DNA of 42,091 nt from Phycisphaerales bacterium (GTDB lineage: Bacteria; Planctomycetota; Phycisphaerae; Tepidisphaerales; Tepidisphaeraceae): assembly GCA_020853095.1 (NCBI GenBank), contig JADYZN010000023.1, forward strand, positions 1 through 42,091, read 5' to 3'. The position numbers and the translations under genes are program-made. Positions 38,745-42,091 of the stretch are shown piece by piece. The notes under the pieces were generated by a model, which was not told where the DNA came from, did no database searches, and was given only the letters and a program-made list of their open reading frames with translations. The stretch's first letter is position 1. The number at the start of each line of letters is the position of its first letter.

Positions 38745-39593
38745 ATGATGACCCATTCAGCTTCCGTGGAGAACAGTTGCGATTGTCTGCCCGGCGCTGG
38801 CCTCGACCCGGCCAAGATGCCCGGACACTGGCTGCTGGCTCGGTTGGGCAAGCGTGTCCTGCGTCCCGGCGGGCTGGGTTTGACCCGCCAGATGCTGGGT
38901 GCGCTGGCGCTGTCATCCAATGACCATGTGGTTGAATTCGCCCCTGGTTTGGGTGTGACGGCCCGGATGGCCCTCTCGGCAAATCCGGCCAGTTACACCG
39001 CCATCGAACGCGACCCGGCGGCCGCAACGCAGGTCCGCCGATGGCTGGGCGAAGGGTCCGCCGGACAATCACGACAGGTCATCAACGGGCTGGCACAGGA
39101 GACCCACCTGCCCGATGCGTGCGGCACGGCCGTCTATGGCGAGGCGATGCTTTCGATGCAGACCGAAACCCGCAAACGCCAGATCATCCGCGAGGCCTAT
39201 CGGCTGCTTCAACCGGGCGGCCGATATGGTGTGCATGAACTGAGCCTCGTGCCGGACGACCTGCCGGCCGATGAGGCCGAGCGCATCTGCCACGATGTCA
39301 CCCACGCGATTCATCATCAGGCCGTCCCGCTGACCCATCGCAAGTGGGAGGAGCTGTTTCGGTCCGAAGGTTTTGAAATCGCCCACCGATCCAGCGCCCC
39401 GATGGCGTTGCTGGAGCCGGCCCGACTGATCAAGGATGAAGGATTCTGGGGGGCGACACGGTTTTTCGGGCGGTTGCTGGCCGATGGGCCGGCACGACGG
39501 CGGGTCAGGGAAATGCGCCGGGTGTTCCATCAATACCGCCATCAACTGGCGGCCATCTGCCTGGTTCTCCGCAAACCTCAGGGCGCGCCATGA
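38745..39593 (+). CDS. Class I SAM-dependent methyltransferase
   Basis: This 282-residue protein has SAM motif I VVEFAPGLG at 62-70, an acidic residue after the second strand (YTAIERD), a GEAMLSMQ motif and the RLLQPGGRYGVHELS strand typical of UbiE/Methyltransf_11 relatives. The C-terminal part (FWGATRFFGRLLADGPARRR) is basic and could hold a substrate site. The start codon follows AAAGGTGA; a second ATG directly after it is equally possible. The stop overlaps the pseudopilin ATG (ATGA), so the two are translationally coupled. The substrate is unknown. Location suggests a link to the pseudopilin-like protein, perhaps modification of it or of a lipid, but this is inference. Confidence 0.85.
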   Translation: MMTHSASVENSCDCLPGAGLDPAKMPGHWLLARLGKRVLRPGGLGLTRQMLGALALSSNDHVVEFAPGLGVTARMALSANPASYTAIERDPAAATQVRRWLGEGSAGQSRQVINGLAQETHLPDACGTAVYGEAMLSMQTETRKRQIIREAYRLLQPGGRYGVHELSLVPDDLPADEAERICHDVTHAIHHQAVPLTHRKWEELFRSEGFEIAHRSSAPMALLEPARLIKDEGFWGATRFFGRLLADGPARRRVREMRRVFHQYRHQLAAICLVLRKPQGAP

Positions 39594-40408
39594 ACCATTC
39601 ATCACGCCAACGCCGCCGGCGCGGGTTTACCCTGATCGAGCTGCTGACGGTCGTCGTCATCATCGCCCTGCTGATGTCGCTGCTGATGCCGGCACTGGGC
39701 AAGGCGCGACAATTGGCCCGACAGGTTCAGTGCCAGAGCAACCTGAGCCAGATCGCCAAGGCCATTTTCGCCTATGCCAGCGAACATGGCGGCATGATGC
39801 CGATGGCCGCGCCACAGGAACTCGGCGGCCCGCAGGGAATCGTCCCGGCGGATGATCCGTGGCTGACGGCCCGGATGTTCGGCGGATCGTTGCCGGCCGA
39901 CCAGCGACCGCTCAATGCGTATTTGAAATCCCACGAGGTCTTTCGTTCTCCCTGCGATCGCGGCGAGCCGTTGTGGTGGTTTGACACCGCCCCGTATCAG
40001 GCGGCCGCCACCTGCTATGAACTGTACGGCAGCAGCTATTTTTACGCCTCGGGTTACAACCGCATGGGGGGCGTCGTCGCACCCATGGGCATCGCCAAAT
40101 TCATCGGCCTGGAATTTTCGTATGACCGGTTCGCCTCGATCCCGCTGGAAACCGGCCAACCCTTGAAAATGACCGCTTATCCCTCCTCCTCCCGCAAGGT
40201 GCTCATCGGGAGCATTCCGATCCACCGCACCATGAGCGGCGTCGTCGCACCCAATTCGCGGGCGCAATGGTATAAAAACGACCCCGACCACCTCTGGGCC
40301 AACGCGGCCTTCGTCGATGGCCACGTTGAGCTGGTGCGGGTCTTCCCGTACGACCCCGATTTTCAAAGCGTCTTCACCGCGCCCGATGAAGCCAACCCCT
40401 ATTTCTGA
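39590..40408 (+). CDS. Type II secretion-like pseudopilin with planctomycete DGH ending
   Basis: This 272-residue protein has a prepilin leader RRRRG before FTLIELLTVVVIIALLMSLL; cleavage by a PilD-type peptidase is expected after G12, leaving F13 with E17 in the +5 position. The C-terminal part has the DxGH-like segment LWANAAFVDGHVELV, seen in the many DUF1559/H-X9-DG proteins of planctomycetes, and several aromatic residues. It is probably anchored in the inner membrane or assembled into a pseudopilus. The start is fixed by the leader and by ATGA overlap with the methyltransferase stop. Its own stop overlaps the next ATG as TGATG. Confidence 0.92.
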   Translation: MNHSSRQRRRRGFTLIELLTVVVIIALLMSLLMPALGKARQLARQVQCQSNLSQIAKAIFAYASEHGGMMPMAAPQELGGPQGIVPADDPWLTARMFGGSLPADQRPLNAYLKSHEVFRSPCDRGEPLWWFDTAPYQAAATCYELYGSSYFYASGYNRMGGVVAPMGIAKFIGLEFSYDRFASIPLETGQPLKMTAYPSSSRKVLIGSIPIHRTMSGVVAPNSRAQWYKNDPDHLWANAAFVDGHVELVRVFPYDPDFQSVFTAPDEANPYF

Positions 40409-40827
40409 TGAATCCGCCGCGGCCATTCCGTTACAAAAAATTGGCGCTGCCGGGAATCCTGCTGTGCGCGCTGGCTTTGTGGTGGATTTACAACTGGCGA
40501 TCCGGCCGGTTCAATGAATCGGAACTTCGCGACACCGCCGGCATCGAAGTCGCCATCACGCAAACCCGACAAACCCCCCAGGGATTCCTAATCGCCTACA
40601 CGATCGAAAACCATTCGCAAAAGACGGCCTCATCCATCATCCTCACCGCCAACGTGCTTACTCAATCCGACAAACCCCTCGCCAACAATCCCCTGATCAA
40701 TGTCCTGGTCCTTGCCCCGGGCGAAAAACGAACCCTCTCCACCCTCGCCCCGCTGTTGCCCGGCGTCCAACCCACCGCGAACATCAAACCACAACTGCAA
40801 ACCACCCTCGTCCGCTGGATGGAATAA
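40408..40827 (+). CDS. Hypothetical single-pass membrane protein with Ig-like soluble domain
   Basis: This 139-residue protein has one N-terminal membrane segment (about 13-28, LALPGILLCALALWWIY), followed by about 105 residues predicted from pattern to be a beta-sandwich. The segment GFLIAYTIENHSQKTASSII and the later VLVLAPGEKRTLSTLAP look like FxLYD/DUF-like Ig folds used by envelope proteins. I cannot name the family. Its start overlaps the pseudopilin stop, so it belongs to the same operon and may be a partner of that protein in the periplasm. Confidence 0.75.
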   Translation: MNPPRPFRYKKLALPGILLCALALWWIYNWRSGRFNESELRDTAGIEVAITQTRQTPQGFLIAYTIENHSQKTASSIILTANVLTQSDKPLANNPLINVLVLAPGEKRTLSTLAPLLPGVQPTANIKPQLQTTLVRWME

Positions 40828-40974
40828 TCACTTTCGCCGGCAACCATTGACGCGGATGATGGATTGTCGCTATCAATTAAGCCTTCACCGGCCGTCGGTG
40901 CGGGTGGGGGATGTTCCCCGTACCCAAGCCATTCACAACGGCCTGACATCCCAATGCTGCGAGTTGGGAGGTCA

Positions 40975-41925
40975 ATGAGTTCTGAACACCCTGCCAACAA
41001 TGGAACAACGACCATGGAATCGATAAGACTGTTGGTGATCGGCGCTCATCCGGCCGATATTTTCGATCAATCCGCCGGAACCATGGCCCATCACACCGCG
41101 CGTGGTGATTGGGTGGGATGCGTCGTTCTCACGCACGGGGCGCGAATCCACGATGAGGTCATCTCCGAACAAATGTTTCACCGTACCGAGGTTCCCGAAG
41201 CGGATGTACTCAGTCAGATGATGACGGAGAGATCGGACGTGAAGGCCGATGAAGTCGTTGCGGCCTGTGCCCTGGTGGGGGTGAAGCAGGAAGATATTTA
41301 TTTCTTTGGCGAAGATGATGCGGTGTTGACGGTCAACGAATCAAACGTGCGCCGGTTGGCGTGCCTGGTTCGCCGGCTTAAGCCCGATTTGGTCATCACC
41401 CATTTCCCCAAGGAAGGCGGCGCGATCGGCAATCCGCACGCCACCGCGGGTCAAATTGTCATGCACGCCCTGCCTTTGGCCGCCGGGGTGGACCCGGGAG
41501 ACCGCCTGCCCCCTCACCGAGTCGCCAACGTCTTTTTTTTCGGCCAGGGCGCGGCCGCCACACGCCGCGGGATTTGGAGCGCGGAAGGTGGTTTCTACAA
41601 CGACGTCTTTATCGACATCACGGACGTGGCGCATATCAAGGTCGCCTGCCTGGATGCGATGAAATCGCAAGGATACGATGGCGCATACGCCCGCAAACGC
41701 ATCGAAGCCAGTGATGGCTCCTTTGGCGACCATGCCGGTGTCGCCTACGCCGAAGGGTTTATCCGCTGCGATTCAACCGTTTGCACCCATCTGCCCCTGT
41801 CCGATCTTGACCTGAAAATTGCCCGGATGTCCGACCACGAAATCATCCGGCAGCGAAGTTATAAAATTGATGAACGACAAATCCCGCAGGTCAAGGTGTT
41901 TGCCCGCAACAAAAAACAGTCGTGA
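40975..41925 (+). CDS. PIG-L/LmbE family hydrolase with altered AHPDDE motif
   Basis: This 316-residue protein is of the N-acetylglucosaminyl deacetylase type. The usual first motif AHPDDE is AHPADIFDQSAGT (H25, A27, D28): the metal ligands His and Asp are kept, but the Asp that acts as general base in MshB is Ala. A later histidine is in GNPHATAGQI, where HPDH is usual. It could deacetylate a sugar or amide by another route, or bind without hydrolysis. ATG 40975 follows GGGAGG with only three bases between; ATG 41014 is an alternative. It is separated from the upstream operon by about 150 bases. Confidence 0.8.
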   Translation: MSSEHPANNGTTTMESIRLLVIGAHPADIFDQSAGTMAHHTARGDWVGCVVLTHGARIHDEVISEQMFHRTEVPEADVLSQMMTERSDVKADEVVAACALVGVKQEDIYFFGEDDAVLTVNESNVRRLACLVRRLKPDLVITHFPKEGGAIGNPHATAGQIVMHALPLAAGVDPGDRLPPHRVANVFFFGQGAAATRRGIWSAEGGFYNDVFIDITDVAHIKVACLDAMKSQGYDGAYARKRIEASDGSFGDHAGVAYAEGFIRCDSTVCTHLPLSDLDLKIARMSDHEIIRQRSYKIDERQIPQVKVFARNKKQS

Positions 41926-42028
41926 ATTCAATAAACTATCCGCGTCACTGTATCGTTGAGCAAGTCCCGTAATCCCATGAAAGGCTCTGCAGATCGAGCG
42001 GTATGATACCCGATCAAAGGAGATTCTC

Positions 42029-42091
42029 ATGGAAAACACCACAATCGTATCGTACGCCGGCATGGACTGCCATCGCACCTTCAGTCGTCTG
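42029..42091 (+). CDS. N-terminal fragment of an IS110-type transposase
   Basis: Only 21 codons lie inside the window: MENTTIVSYAGMDCHRTFSR. The YAGMDCH segment matches the start of the DEDD transposase of IS110 elements (usual form YVGIDVHK), with the first catalytic Asp. The ATG at 42029-42031 has AAAGGAGA before it. The gene continues past the edge, so completeness is unknown, and I could not define an element end in 41926-42028. Confidence 0.6.
   Translation, partial: MENTTIVSYAGMDCHRTFSRL

Overview
The window looks like a chromosomal piece of a planctomycete, most probably of the Phycisphaerae type. Three features point there. Two very large secreted proteins carry an N-terminal motif of the LEPRLLLS type (seen here as ALEPMESRLFLSS and NLEGRVLLS). 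Three proteins end in PEP-CTERM sorting signals. One pseudopilin-like protein has the FTLIELL start and the FVDGH ending common in this phylum. By eye the DNA is GC-rich, which produces many long antisense open frames that are not genes. Taxonomy is inferred from protein style only; no rRNA is present.

Layout. 1-10772: tail of an unknown gene; an MsbA-type ABC exporter with an unusual periplasmic insertion; a DegT-type sugar aminotransferase; an HlyD-like adaptor with a TolC-like lipoprotein; a translationally coupled pair of polysaccharide pyruvyl transferase and QueC-like PP-loop protein; and a Gfo/Idh/MocA oxidoreductase. These read as cell-envelope sugar modification and export functions. 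10818-14478: a metal-uptake block on the minus strand (ABC ATPase, ABC-3 permease, Nramp transporter, universal stress protein) with a palindromic operator candidate before the Nramp gene and a REP-like double hairpin after the stress protein. 14479-17120: a 391-base leader with nested inverted repeats, a 728-residue PA14-FN3-beta-helix surface protein and a strong two-way terminator.

17151-34140: a minus-strand exopolysaccharide locus. It is read from a good promoter near 34111-34139 through a 1156-residue LamG/PKD surface protein, a Wzc-like tyrosine kinase, a sugar transferase with a GGDEF-like N-terminus, a Wzx flippase fused in frame to a nucleotidyltransferase/thymidylate-kinase-like protein, an APH-like kinase, a GT4 glycosyltransferase, a Wzy/ligase, a second GT4 and a polysaccharide deacetylase. 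The central genes overlap by 2-4 bases. The only large gap (19181-19887) holds a DUF559 nuclease gene with an in-frame stop, flanked by inverted arrays of a 25-bp repeat. This looks like a small mobile unit that landed in the operon.

34249-41925: a CII-like HTH regulator with a near-leaderless promoter and an inverted repeat; a Cys-rich PocR-like AraC regulator; two PEP-CTERM proteins on its strand and one divergent; then an overlapping PEP-CTERM / methyltransferase / pseudopilin / membrane-protein operon and a PIG-L (LmbE) hydrolase. The right edge enters an IS110-type transposase. No exosortase, no Wza exporter and no RND or MacB pump is present, so the PEP-CTERM proteins, the polysaccharide and the adaptor/TolC pair need partners outside the window.
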